A stretch of DNA of 64,000 nt from Streptomyces prunicolor NBRC 13075 (GTDB lineage: Bacteria > Actinomycetota > Actinomycetes > Streptomycetales > Streptomycetaceae): NCBI RefSeq assembly GCF_000367365.1, contig NZ_BARF01000034.1, positions 62,001-126,000 of the forward strand, written 5' to 3'. Positions 23,832 through 31,640 of this stretch are shown here, piece by piece (the stretch's first letter is position 1; each line of letters opens with the position of its first letter). The notes beneath the pieces were generated by a model. The model did not search any database, was not told the origin of the DNA, and saw only the letters and a list, made by a program, of their open reading frames with translations. A program made the translations under genes and the position numbers.

Positions 23832-25214
23832 GTGACCACAGCTCCCCCCACCACCCCCACCGCCGCCGCCCGGCTGCTCGGTCTGCTCGCCCGGGATCTG
23901 CCGCCCGACCAACTGGCCACGGACCCGCGCACGTTGGCCGCGCACACCACGGACCGTTCGGGCACCCGGCCGGACGGCGTCCCGCTCGCCGTGGTGCACG
24001 CGCGGCGCACCGAGGACGTGACCGTCACCCTCCGGCACGCGAACGCGCTGCGGGTGCCGGTGGTGCCGCGTGGTGCGGGCACCGGTCTGTCGGGCGGGGC
24101 GTCGGCCGGTGAGGGCGTGCTCGTGCTGGACCTGTCCGGCATGAACCGCATCCTCGAACTGTCGGCCGACGACCAGCTCGCGGTGGTCGAACCGGGCGTG
24201 ATCACCGCCGAGTTGGACCGGGCCGCGGGTGAGCACGGCCTGCGGTACGCGCCCGATCCGGCGAGTGCGGCGATCTCCACGATCGGCGGAAACATCGCGA
24301 CCAACGCGGGCGGACTGCGGTGCGCGAAGTACGGGGTGACGCGCGACAGCGTGCTCGGTCTGGAGGCCGTCCTCGCCGACGGGACGGTGGTCACGACCGG
24401 CCGCCGTACCGTCAAGGGGGTCACCGGCTACGACCTCACCGCGCTGCTGACCGGCTCCGAGGGCACCCTCGCCGTCATCACCTCGGCGACGCTGCGGCTG
24501 CGTCCGATGCCGGTGGCGACCGCGACACTTGCCGCCTACTTCGACTCGTTCGACGCGGCGGCCGAGGCGTCGTACGCGATCGGGCGGGCCGGAGTCGTGC
24601 CGGCGCTCGCGGAGCTGCTCGACGGGCCGGTGCTGCGGGCCGTCGATCCGGCGTTGGGCGAGCGCGGGTCGGCGCTGCTGCTGGTGCAGTGCGACGGGGC
24701 GGGGGCGGCCATCGAGGCGGAGCAGGTCGCACGGGTGCTGGCGCCGACGGCCACGAGCGTGGAGACCACCGCCGACCCGATCGAGGCGGAATCCCTGCTC
24801 ACCGCCCGGCGGCTCGCCCTCCCCGCGCTGGAGCGGCTGGGCCGGCCGCTGATCGAGGACATCGCCGTGCCCCGCTCGCGGCTCGCGGAGGCGGTCCGCG
24901 AGATCCGCGCCATCTCCGCCCGGCACGACGTGCCGGTCTACACGCTCGCGCACGCCGCCGACGGCAACCTCCACCCGATCATCGTGGTCGATCCGTCCCT
25001 GGACCGGCTGCCGGACGCGGCCTGGGAGGCGGCCGGCGAGATCTTCGCGCTGGCGCTGCGACTCGGCGGGACGCTGACCGGCGAGCACGGTGTGGGCGTG
25101 CTGAAACGGCAGTGGGTGGCGGACGAACTCGGGCCCACCGCCCACGCGTTGCAGCGCCGACTGAAGGAGGCGTTCGATCCCCGGGGCATCCTCAACCCCG
25201 GCAAGACCCTCTGA
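23832..25214 (+). CDS. FAD-linked oxidase, GlcD/D-lactate dehydrogenase-like
   Basis: FAD-binding (VAO/PCMH family) 2-hydroxyacid oxidase or dehydrogenase of 460 residues. FAD-binding motifs VVPRGAGTGLSGGA (about residues 76-89) and STIGGNIATNAGGLRCAKYG are clear, and the C-terminal cap has AHAADGNLHPIIVVD and GGTLTGEHGVGVLKRQW, typical of GlcD. A GTG start lies 52 bases after the flavoprotein gene. As the last gene of the organosulfur operon it may oxidise a hydroxyacid left after sulfonate cleavage, but this is inference; glycolate or D-lactate are the standard substrates of the family. Confidence 0.88.
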   Translation: MTTAPPTTPTAAARLLGLLARDLPPDQLATDPRTLAAHTTDRSGTRPDGVPLAVVHARRTEDVTVTLRHANALRVPVVPRGAGTGLSGGASAGEGVLVLDLSGMNRILELSADDQLAVVEPGVITAELDRAAGEHGLRYAPDPASAAISTIGGNIATNAGGLRCAKYGVTRDSVLGLEAVLADGTVVTTGRRTVKGVTGYDLTALLTGSEGTLAVITSATLRLRPMPVATATLAAYFDSFDAAAEASYAIGRAGVVPALAELLDGPVLRAVDPALGERGSALLLVQCDGAGAAIEAEQVARVLAPTATSVETTADPIEAESLLTARRLALPALERLGRPLIEDIAVPRSRLAEAVREIRAISARHDVPVYTLAHAADGNLHPIIVVDPSLDRLPDAAWEAAGEIFALALRLGGTLTGEHGVGVLKRQWVADELGPTAHALQRRLKEAFDPRGILNPGKTL

Positions 25215-25367
25215 GCCGCCCCGGATCGGATACCGCCGAACGGGTGAGGGCGAGTGATCCGGGGGTGGTGCGGGAGCACGTGCGGTTGGCATGTGCCTCG
25301 ACCGCCGTCCGAAGTCATCACTCGTCGTGACCGACAACGGGTAGCTGTACGCACGGAATGTGACGGC

Positions 25368-25404
25368 CGCAGTCGTCCCGTCAACGGACGCAGTCGTCCC
25401 GTCA
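25368..25404 (+). promoter_or_regulatory. exact 16-base direct repeat before the encapsulin gene
   Basis: CGCAGTCGTCCCGTCA occurs at 25368-25383 and again, unchanged, at 25389-25404, a 21-base period or two helical turns. The second copy ends 25 bases before the encapsulin ATG, close to its strong ribosome-binding site GGAGAGAAGG. The spacing suggests a tandem binding site for a regulator, acting on this gene alone. Confidence 0.5.
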
Positions 25405-25429
25405 CCCGTGCGACAGGAGAGAAGGCACC

Positions 25430-26851
25430 ATGTCGGTCGACACCGGTACCGCGCCCGAGGCGGGCGCCGAGGAGCGGGAACAGCAGAGCCTCGGTACCGC
25501 CGCGGCACGCACTCTGGCGACCACGACCAAGTCCGCACCCCAGATGCAGGGCATCAGTTCTCGCTGGCTGACCCGCATGCTGCCCTGGGTGAACGTGCCC
25601 GGCGGCACCTACCGCGTCAACCGCCGGCTGTCGTACACGCGGGGCGACGGACGGGTGACGTTCGTGCAGACCGGCGCACAAGTGCGGGTCGTCCCGGCCG
25701 AGTTGAGCGAACTCCCGCTGCTGCGCGGCTTCGCGGACGCCGACGCGCTCGGCGCGCTGGCCGCGCGGTTCGAGCAACGCGAGTTCGCACCGGGCCAGTT
25801 GATCGTGGAGGCGGGCCGCCCCGCCGACCAGGTGTTCCTGATCGCGCACGGCAAGGTCGAGCAGCTCGGTGAGGGGCCCTACGGCGACGAGGCGGTCACC
25901 GGTCTGCTGGCCGACGGCGACACCTTCGGCGGCCAGGTGCTCGCCGACCCCGACGGCAGCTGGGAGTTCACGGCCCGCGCGGCGACGGCCACCACGGTGC
26001 TGGCGCTGCCGCACTCGGCGTACCAGGCCGTCGCGGAGCGGCACCCTGAGCTGAGCGCGCACGTCGCGTCGGTGGGTTCGGACGAGCACGGCCCGGTCAA
26101 CCCGTTCGGTGAGGCGGCGATCGCCCTCAGCGCCGGACACGTCGGCGAGCCGGATCTGCCGGGCACGTTCGTGGACTACGACCTCGCCCCGCGCGAGTAC
26201 GAACTCAGCGTCGCCCAGACCGTGTTGAAGGTGCACAGCCGCGTCGCCGACCTCTACAACCAGCCGATGAACCAGACGGAGCAGCAACTCCGGCTCACCG
26301 TCGAGGCGTTGCGTGAGCGGCAGGAGAACGAGCTGGTCAACAACCGGGACTTCGGGCTGCTGCACAACGCCGACTACGACCAGCGGATCTCCACCCACTC
26401 CGGGCCGCCGACCCCCGACGACCTCGACGAACTCCTCAGCATGCGGCGCGACACCCGCTACCTGTTCGCCCATCCGCGGGCCATCGCCGCGTTCGGCCGG
26501 GAGTGCAACAAGCGGGGCGTCTACTTCAGCGGCATCGACGTCGGCGGCCACCATCTGCCCGCCTGGCGCGGGGTGCCGCTGCTGCCGTGCGGCAAGATCC
26601 CGGTGAGCGCGTCCCGTACGTCGTCGATCATCGCGATGCGCACCGGCGAGGACGACCAGGGCGTGATCGGCCTGTACCAGACGGGCATCCCGGACGAGCT
26701 CGAACCGGGCCTCAACGTACGGTTCATGGGCGTCAACGAACAGGCGGTCATCTCCTACCTGGTGAGCACCTACTTCTCGGCTGCCGTCCTGGTGCCGGAC
26801 GCGATCGGCATCCTGGAGAACGTCGAGGTCTCCCGCCGGGACGGCAACTGA
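25430..26851 (+). CDS. family 2B encapsulin shell protein (EshA-like, cyclic-nucleotide-binding insert)
   Basis: Shell protomer of a protein nanocompartment, 473 residues. The N-terminal arm (about 20-75: SAPQMQGISSRWLTRMLPWV, GTYRVNRRLSY) and the HK97-like shell domain (about 225-473: YELSVAQTVLKVHSRVADLY, LYNQPMNQTEQQLRLTVEAL, PAWRGVPLLPCGKIPVS) match family 2 encapsulins. A cyclic-nucleotide-binding domain is inserted at about 95-210 (LPLLRGF, EFAPGQLIVEAGRPADQVFLIAHGK, ADGDTFGGQ), which defines subtype 2B. The Streptomyces protein EshA belongs here. Known 2B systems enclose terpene cyclases or polyprenyl transferases, but no such gene is near. The organosulfur operon is immediately upstream. 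A purine-rich GGAGAGAAGG precedes the ATG. Confidence 0.9.
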   Translation: MSVDTGTAPEAGAEEREQQSLGTAAARTLATTTKSAPQMQGISSRWLTRMLPWVNVPGGTYRVNRRLSYTRGDGRVTFVQTGAQVRVVPAELSELPLLRGFADADALGALAARFEQREFAPGQLIVEAGRPADQVFLIAHGKVEQLGEGPYGDEAVTGLLADGDTFGGQVLADPDGSWEFTARAATATTVLALPHSAYQAVAERHPELSAHVASVGSDEHGPVNPFGEAAIALSAGHVGEPDLPGTFVDYDLAPREYELSVAQTVLKVHSRVADLYNQPMNQTEQQLRLTVEALRERQENELVNNRDFGLLHNADYDQRISTHSGPPTPDDLDELLSMRRDTRYLFAHPRAIAAFGRECNKRGVYFSGIDVGGHHLPAWRGVPLLPCGKIPVSASRTSSIIAMRTGEDDQGVIGLYQTGIPDELEPGLNVRFMGVNEQAVISYLVSTYFSAAVLVPDAIGILENVEVSRRDGN

Positions 26852-26864
26852 CCCAGACGTAGGG

Positions 26865-27779
26865 CTACTTCAGGAACGCGTCCAACCGTGCCGCGTCCGG
26901 CGCCGTAGCCGGGCCCGACGCGGTGACGGCCAGGGCGGCGCCCGCGTTGGCCCGGTGAGCGGCGGCCACCGGGTCAAGGCCGCGGGCCAGGGCGGCCATG
27001 AACACTCCGGTGTGTGCGTCGCCGGCGCCGTTGAGGTCGACGGCGTCCACGGCGAACCCGGGGACGGTGACGAGGCGTTCACCCTGGCGCAGGAGACATC
27101 CGTCGGGCCCGGTACGGACGAGCACCGAGCCACGTCCCAGCCGGGATTGGAGGACGCGGGCGGCTTCGGTCGGGTCGTCGACACCCGTGAGCAGCGCGGC
27201 CTCGCGAGCGTTGCAGCTCCACCAGTCGGAGCGGGCGAGCAGCAACTCCACGGCCTCAGCGGGGATTTCGTGGACCAGTGGGCCCGGGTCGGTGATCACC
27301 GTGACGGCCGGGTCCAGTCGGGGCAGGAAGTCGAGCAGAGCGGTGCGGTTGCTGTGGTAGAGCAGGCTGTATCCGGTGACGTATACCAAGTCGCCCGCGC
27401 CGGGCCGGAGTTCAGCAAAGTCCGCAGTGCTCAGGGTGGCCTCGGCGCCGGGGCTGGTGACGAAGGTGCGCTCGCCTTGAGCGTCCACCAGGCAGACCAC
27501 GAAGCCGGTGTCCTGTGAAGTCCGCGGTGCGAGCAGCACGTCGATGCCCTCGGCGTGCAGCGCGGCGCGGGCCCGGTCACCGAAAGGTCCGGTGCCGTGT
27601 GCTCCGGCGTAGGTCACCGGAAGTCCCTGACGCGCGGCGGCTGCCATGACGTTGAAGCCGCCACCCGGGGTGCGTTCGGTGCGGGTGGCGAGAACGTCAC
27701 CGCCGCGCTCGGGGAGGGCGGGGACATCGAGGACCAGGTCGACGACGACATTGCCGAGGTGCCACAGCCTGCCGCTCAC
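26865..27779 (-). CDS. PfkB-family carbohydrate/nucleoside kinase
   Basis: Ribokinase-like sugar or nucleoside kinase of 304 residues. The N-terminal motif ERTPGGGFNVMAAAARQG (about residues 35-52) and the C-terminal catalytic motif DAVDLNGAGDAHTGVFMAAL with the GAGD anion hole and catalytic Asp are intact. A GTG start overlaps the stop of the ADP-ribosylglycohydrolase gene. E. coli YegV, next to the ADP-ribosylglycohydrolase YegU, is an analogous pairing. It is the last gene of the operon and ends 13 bases from the encapsulin stop. Phosphorylation of a ribose released by its partner is a plausible role. Confidence 0.9.
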   Translation of the reverse strand: MSGRLWHLGNVVVDLVLDVPALPERGGDVLATRTERTPGGGFNVMAAAARQGLPVTYAGAHGTGPFGDRARAALHAEGIDVLLAPRTSQDTGFVVCLVDAQGERTFVTSPGAEATLSTADFAELRPGAGDLVYVTGYSLLYHSNRTALLDFLPRLDPAVTVITDPGPLVHEIPAEAVELLLARSDWWSCNAREAALLTGVDDPTEAARVLQSRLGRGSVLVRTGPDGCLLRQGERLVTVPGFAVDAVDLNGAGDAHTGVFMAALARGLDPVAAAHRANAGAALAVTASGPATAPDAARLDAFLK

Positions 27780-28780
27780 GGCCGGGCCCGGAGTTCGAGC
27801 AACGCGGCGGCTGTCGCGTCCAGTTGGAGCTTCGGATTGACGCGTACGAGCGTCTCCCGCGCGTCGGCCGGGAAGGCGTCCACTCCGTGGCAGGCGCCGC
27901 CGACTGCACCCGCGATCGCGGCGATGGTGTCGCAGTCCCCGCCGACGGACGCGGCAAGCAACGCGGCCCGCCATGGGTCGTCGGGGAAGGCGGCGAGTAC
28001 GGCGAAGGCGGCGGGCACGGACTCCTGCGTGGCGAGACTCGTCCCGACCAACGCGTAGACGCGCTCGCAGACTTGGGCCTCGGTCAGGCCTCGCACCAGC
28101 CCGGTCGCCCATACGATCCGTTCGGCGACGTCGGCGGCGGCCACCCAGTGTCCCCGCCCCGCCGCCAACCGGGCCGCCGACACGGCCACTTCGACCGCCT
28201 CGGGAACCGACACCCCGTCAATTCCCGCGCTCACGGCGGCGGCCACGGCCGCGGCACCGGCGAGCGCGACCCCGGTGTTGTGGGTGAGGCTGCTGGCCTC
28301 GACCACCCGGTCCACCAACTCCGCCGGGTCGGCGACCGACACCGCGATGCCCACGGGGGCGATCCGCATCGCCGCGCCATTGGTGGTGCCGTAGCGCCCG
28401 ACCTCGTCGACCGGGGTACCCGTGAGGACGAGTTCCACCGCGCGCTTGGTGGACGGTCCGAGGAGGTCGAGCGAGCCGCGGGCCCGCATGTCGTCCTCCC
28501 AGGCGACCAGGCGCCGGGCGAGTTCCGCCGGGTCGACGCGGACCTTGCCGTCGAGGAGCAACTGAGCGAGGAGCAGGGCCTGTTCGGTGTCGTCGGTGAC
28601 GGCACCGGCCGGCATCCCGGCGGCGAGAGGGTGGTCGGGGTCGGCCGGATGGAAGCCGGTGAGGAACGGGCCGTAGCGTGCGGTGATCTGTGGGCGGGAG
28701 AGCATTTGGGTGGGCATACCGAGGGCGTCCCCGAGGGCTAGCCCGTGGAGGGCTCCGGTGGCGCGGCTCTGGAGGGTCAT
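27776..28780 (-). CDS. ADP-ribosylglycohydrolase family protein (YegU-like)
   Basis: DraG/ARH-fold hydrolase of 334 residues that cleaves N- or O-glycosidic bonds of ADP-ribosyl or nucleoside-like substrates with two metal ions. Metal ligands are visible in AGAVTDDTEQALLLAQ (about residues 59-74) and SVGGDCDTIAAIAGAVGGA (about 285-303), with the N-terminal ALHGLALGDALGMP. It is coupled to a PfkB kinase by a four-base overlap, as in the yegU-yegV pair. In such clusters the enzyme is thought to act on a small nucleoside rather than on modified proteins; that is inference. Confidence 0.9.
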   Translation of the reverse strand: MTLQSRATGALHGLALGDALGMPTQMLSRPQITARYGPFLTGFHPADPDHPLAAGMPAGAVTDDTEQALLLAQLLLDGKVRVDPAELARRLVAWEDDMRARGSLDLLGPSTKRAVELVLTGTPVDEVGRYGTTNGAAMRIAPVGIAVSVADPAELVDRVVEASSLTHNTGVALAGAAAVAAAVSAGIDGVSVPEAVEVAVSAARLAAGRGHWVAAADVAERIVWATGLVRGLTEAQVCERVYALVGTSLATQESVPAAFAVLAAFPDDPWRAALLAASVGGDCDTIAAIAGAVGGACHGVDAFPADARETLVRVNPKLQLDATAAALLELRARP

Positions 28781-28823
28781 GGGTACTTTCCGGGGCAGAG
28801 GGCGGCTGCTGCTGGGCTGCGGG

Positions 28824-29531
28824 TCAGCCGAATTCGAGGGTCAGTTGGAAGTGGTCGGGGTCGAGGAGGCTCACGACATGTTCGACGAAGGAACCGTCGG
28901 CCGCCCGGCTGGTCCGCCGCGTGTCGAGGAACCAGTCACCCGCCTCGCGGCGCAGCAGCTCCGCCTCCCGCCCGTCGATCCGCCGCCCGCTCACCCGCTG
29001 CTCACCGTGGTCGGGCCGCAGCCCGGCCCGCAGCATCACCTCGGTCAGCGACTCCTGCCCGAGCCCGCGGTCGGGCAGTTCGCGCACCCCGGGCACGGGC
29101 GGCAGAAAGCTGCGTTCGTACGACACGACGACCGCGTCCGCAGCCAGTTCCCGTATCCGCTCCACGCACACGAACTCGGTGGTTTTCAGGGTGAGTTGAC
29201 GGGCGAGGCGCTCGTCCCGCCGGGCGTCCACGCTGAGGGTCCGGACCCGGGTGTCGATGCCCTGGGTGGCCAGTGCGTGGGCCCAGCCGAGGCGGTCGTC
29301 CAGCGGGCGGCCGTCGAAGAGGACGTAGGAGCCCTTGCCGGTGTGGGTGGCGATCAGGCCGGCCTCGCTGAGTTCGGCGAGGGCCGCGCGGACGGTCGTA
29401 CGGCTGACGCCGAAGCGCTGGGCCAGGGCGTGTTCGCCGGGGAGTTGCTCACCGGCGGGGCGGTGGCCGCTGCGGATCTCCTTGGCGAGGACGTCGGTGA
29501 TGCGCTGGTGTTTGAGCCGGACGCCGGTCAT
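28824..29531 (-). CDS. GntR-family regulator, HutC/UTRA subfamily
   Basis: Regulator of 235 residues. The winged helix (about residues 5-75) shows GEQLPGEHALAQRFGVSRTT and VRAALAELSEAGLI; the C-terminal UTRA ligand domain (about 95-235) contains ERIRELAADAVVVSYERSFLP and the end SLLDPDHFQLTLEFG. It lies inside the operon between the cysteine hydrolase and the glycohydrolase, overlapping the former. A HutC-type palindrome before the first gene of the operon is its likely operator. The ligand may be a phosphorylated sugar or nucleoside produced by the operon. Confidence 0.9.
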   Translation of the reverse strand: MTGVRLKHQRITDVLAKEIRSGHRPAGEQLPGEHALAQRFGVSRTTVRAALAELSEAGLIATHTGKGSYVLFDGRPLDDRLGWAHALATQGIDTRVRTLSVDARRDERLARQLTLKTTEFVCVERIRELAADAVVVSYERSFLPPVPGVRELPDRGLGQESLTEVMLRAGLRPDHGEQRVSGRRIDGREAELLRREAGDWFLDTRRTSRAADGSFVEHVVSLLDPDHFQLTLEFG

Positions 29532-30082
29532 GACGCTTCCCCGACCGCCTCGGCGACGGTGACCAACCGGATCAGGGGCCGGTAGAGGTCCATGACGTGC
29601 AGCGCTTTGGCGTGGGAGTCGTCGTCGACGCCCGCGCAGGCGTCGGCCACGACGAGCACCTCAACTCCGGTGTCGGCGGCGGCCAGTGCCGTGGACAGGA
29701 CGCAGCAGTCGGTACTGACCCCGGCGAGGACAAGGCGGCCGGTGGGGGCGACGCGTTCGGCGAGTTCCGGGGTCCATTTGCCGAAGGTGGACGCGTCCAC
29801 CAAGTACCGTGCCTGGACGGCGAGTTCGTCGGTCAGTTCCCAGAGCGGGGCGTCCGGTGGCTGGAGGGCGAAGGGCCACTGGTCGTAGTAGGCGCGCCAG
29901 GCGCCGGTGGGTTTCTCCGGTGCCACGAAGCGGGTGAAGGTGACGCGTTCGCCGAAGGCCGGCAGCAGTCGTCGTACGCCTGCCGCCGCCTCGTCGAAAC
30001 GGGGCGTTGCCCAGGGGCTGACGGGTTCGGCGAAGACGCGCTGCATGTCGATGACGGCGAGGTGGCCGGGTGCGGTGGTCAT
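29528..30082 (-). CDS. isochorismatase-fold cysteine hydrolase
   Basis: Amidohydrolase-like cysteine hydrolase of 184 residues. The triad residues are visible: Asp in LAVIDMQRVF (about residue 12), Lys in DASTFGKWTPE and Cys in LAGVSTDCCVLSTAL. Relatives include nicotinamidase, ureidoacrylate hydrolase and N-carbamoylsarcosine amidase. Overlaps of four bases with both the permease before it and the regulator after it place it firmly in the operon. With a nucleobase-type permease upstream, hydrolysis of a base-derived amide or ureide is a reasonable guess. Confidence 0.88.
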   Translation of the reverse strand: MTTAPGHLAVIDMQRVFAEPVSPWATPRFDEAAAGVRRLLPAFGERVTFTRFVAPEKPTGAWRAYYDQWPFALQPPDAPLWELTDELAVQARYLVDASTFGKWTPELAERVAPTGRLVLAGVSTDCCVLSTALAAADTGVEVLVVADACAGVDDDSHAKALHVMDLYRPLIRLVTVAEAVGEAS

Positions 30083-31563
30083 ACGGCGGGCACCGCCTCC
30101 GGGCTCGCGGCCTCGGCTTCCTGCCGCTGGACGCGGGCGCGGCCCAGCGCGAGGGTGCCGAGGAAGCCGAGGGCGAGGGCGGCCAGGACGCCGAGGTTGG
30201 CGTAGGCCCAGGAGCCGGACTTGCCGCCGAGGCCGAACGGGTCGAGCAGATAACCCTGCCAAGTCAGCCAGCTGGCGGCCGTGTTGGTGACCAGGCCCCA
30301 GCCGATCGCGGTGGCGGCGAGGGTGAGGAGGAGCGGGGTGAGCACTACGTCGCCGTAGCGGCCGGTCGGGCGGAAGAGGTCACCGTCGTCGTAGTCACGG
30401 CGGCGGAGGAGGAGGTCGGCAAGCATGATGCCGCACCAGGCGGCGATGGGGACGCCGAGGGTGGTGAGGAAGCCCATGAACTGGCCGAGGAAGTCGTCGG
30501 CGAAGAACACGATGTAGACGGAGCCCGCGATCATCAGGACGCCGTCGACGAGCGCGGCGAGATAGCGCGGTACCCGGAGTCCGGCCGACAGCAGGGCCAG
30601 GCCGGAGGAGTAGATGTCGAGGACCGCGCCGCCGACCAGGCCGAGGACGGCGACCACGGCGAACGGGACCAGGAACCAGGTGGGCAGGATCGTCGTCAGC
30701 GCGCCGATCGGGTCGGCGGCGACCGCCTTGTTGAGCGTGCTGGACGAACCGGCCAGCAGCAGGCCGAAGACCAGCAGGAGCAGCGGGGCGACGGAGGCGC
30801 CGAAGGTGGTCCAGCCGATCACACCTCTGCCGGACGAACTCCGGGGCAGATAACGGGAGTAGTCGGCGGCGGCGTTGACCCAGCCGAGGCCGAAGCCGGT
30901 CATCATGAACACCAGCGCGCCGATGAACTCCTGCGCGGAGCCCGCCGGTACGGCACTCACCGTGCTCCAGTGGATGTGGTCGGCGACGAGCGCGATGTAG
31001 ACGATCGTGAGTACGCCGGTGACGACCGTGATGACCGTCTGCAGCCGCATGATCAGGTCGAAGCCCATCACTCCGCCGACGACGGTCAGCGCGCCGACCA
31101 GGATCAGCGCGACCACCTTGGTCTCGGTGCCGCCGCCCCAGCCGAGCCTGCTGAAGACCGTCGCGGTGGCCATCGTCGCGAGGGCGGTGAGGACCGTCTC
31201 CCAGCCCACGGTGAGGACCCAGGAGATCACCGACGGCAGCCGGTTGCCGCGCACGCCGTAGGCGGCGCGGCTGAGGACCATCGTCGGCGCGGAGCCGCGT
31301 TTGCCGGCGACCGCGATGAAGCCGCAGAGGAGGAAGGAGAAGACGATCCCGATCACGCCGGCGACGAGCGCCTGCCAGAACGAGATCCCGAAACCGAGCG
31401 CGAAGGCACCGTAACTCAGGCCCAGGATCGAGACGTTGGCCCCGAACCACGGCCAGAACAAGGTGCGTGGAGTGCCTTTGCGTTCGGCGTCGCCGATCAC
31501 ATCGAGGCCGTGCGTCTCGACCTGGAGCTGCCGGGACTGGGAAGTCTGGGAGGAGTCCGCCAT
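30079..31563 (-). CDS. NCS1-family nucleobase/cation symporter (cytosine permease-like)
   Basis: Membrane transporter of 494 residues with about 12 hydrophobic helices, first gene of a five-gene operon. NCS1 features include the N-terminal FWPWFGANVSILGLSYGAF, then GFGISFWQALVAGVIGIVFS and the segment FGLGWVNAAADYSRYLPRSS, typical of the cytosine/purine/allantoin permeases (CodB side). Nucleobases, allantoin or hydantoins are known family substrates. The accompanying kinase and glycohydrolase point to a nucleoside or base derivative. Confidence 0.9.
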   Translation of the reverse strand: MADSSQTSQSRQLQVETHGLDVIGDAERKGTPRTLFWPWFGANVSILGLSYGAFALGFGISFWQALVAGVIGIVFSFLLCGFIAVAGKRGSAPTMVLSRAAYGVRGNRLPSVISWVLTVGWETVLTALATMATATVFSRLGWGGGTETKVVALILVGALTVVGGVMGFDLIMRLQTVITVVTGVLTIVYIALVADHIHWSTVSAVPAGSAQEFIGALVFMMTGFGLGWVNAAADYSRYLPRSSSGRGVIGWTTFGASVAPLLLLVFGLLLAGSSSTLNKAVAADPIGALTTILPTWFLVPFAVVAVLGLVGGAVLDIYSSGLALLSAGLRVPRYLAALVDGVLMIAGSVYIVFFADDFLGQFMGFLTTLGVPIAAWCGIMLADLLLRRRDYDDGDLFRPTGRYGDVVLTPLLLTLAATAIGWGLVTNTAASWLTWQGYLLDPFGLGGKSGSWAYANLGVLAALALGFLGTLALGRARVQRQEAEAASPEAVPAV

Positions 31564-31574
31564 CGTCGACCTAC

Positions 31575-31586
31575 CTGTCTAGACGT
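31575..31586. promoter_or_regulatory. candidate GntR/HutC operator before the permease gene
   Basis: The perfect palindrome GTCTAGAC (31577-31584) lies in the context CTGTCTAGACGT, 14 bases before the start codon of the NCS1 permease. HutC-subfamily GntR proteins such as DasR bind sites built on GTCTAGAC, and a UTRA-type GntR is encoded in this operon. Confidence 0.6.
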
Positions 31587-31640
31587 GTTTAGTCGAGGCT
31601 AGGTGTGGGGGTAACGGGCGTCAAGGGGAGCGTGGGCGCG

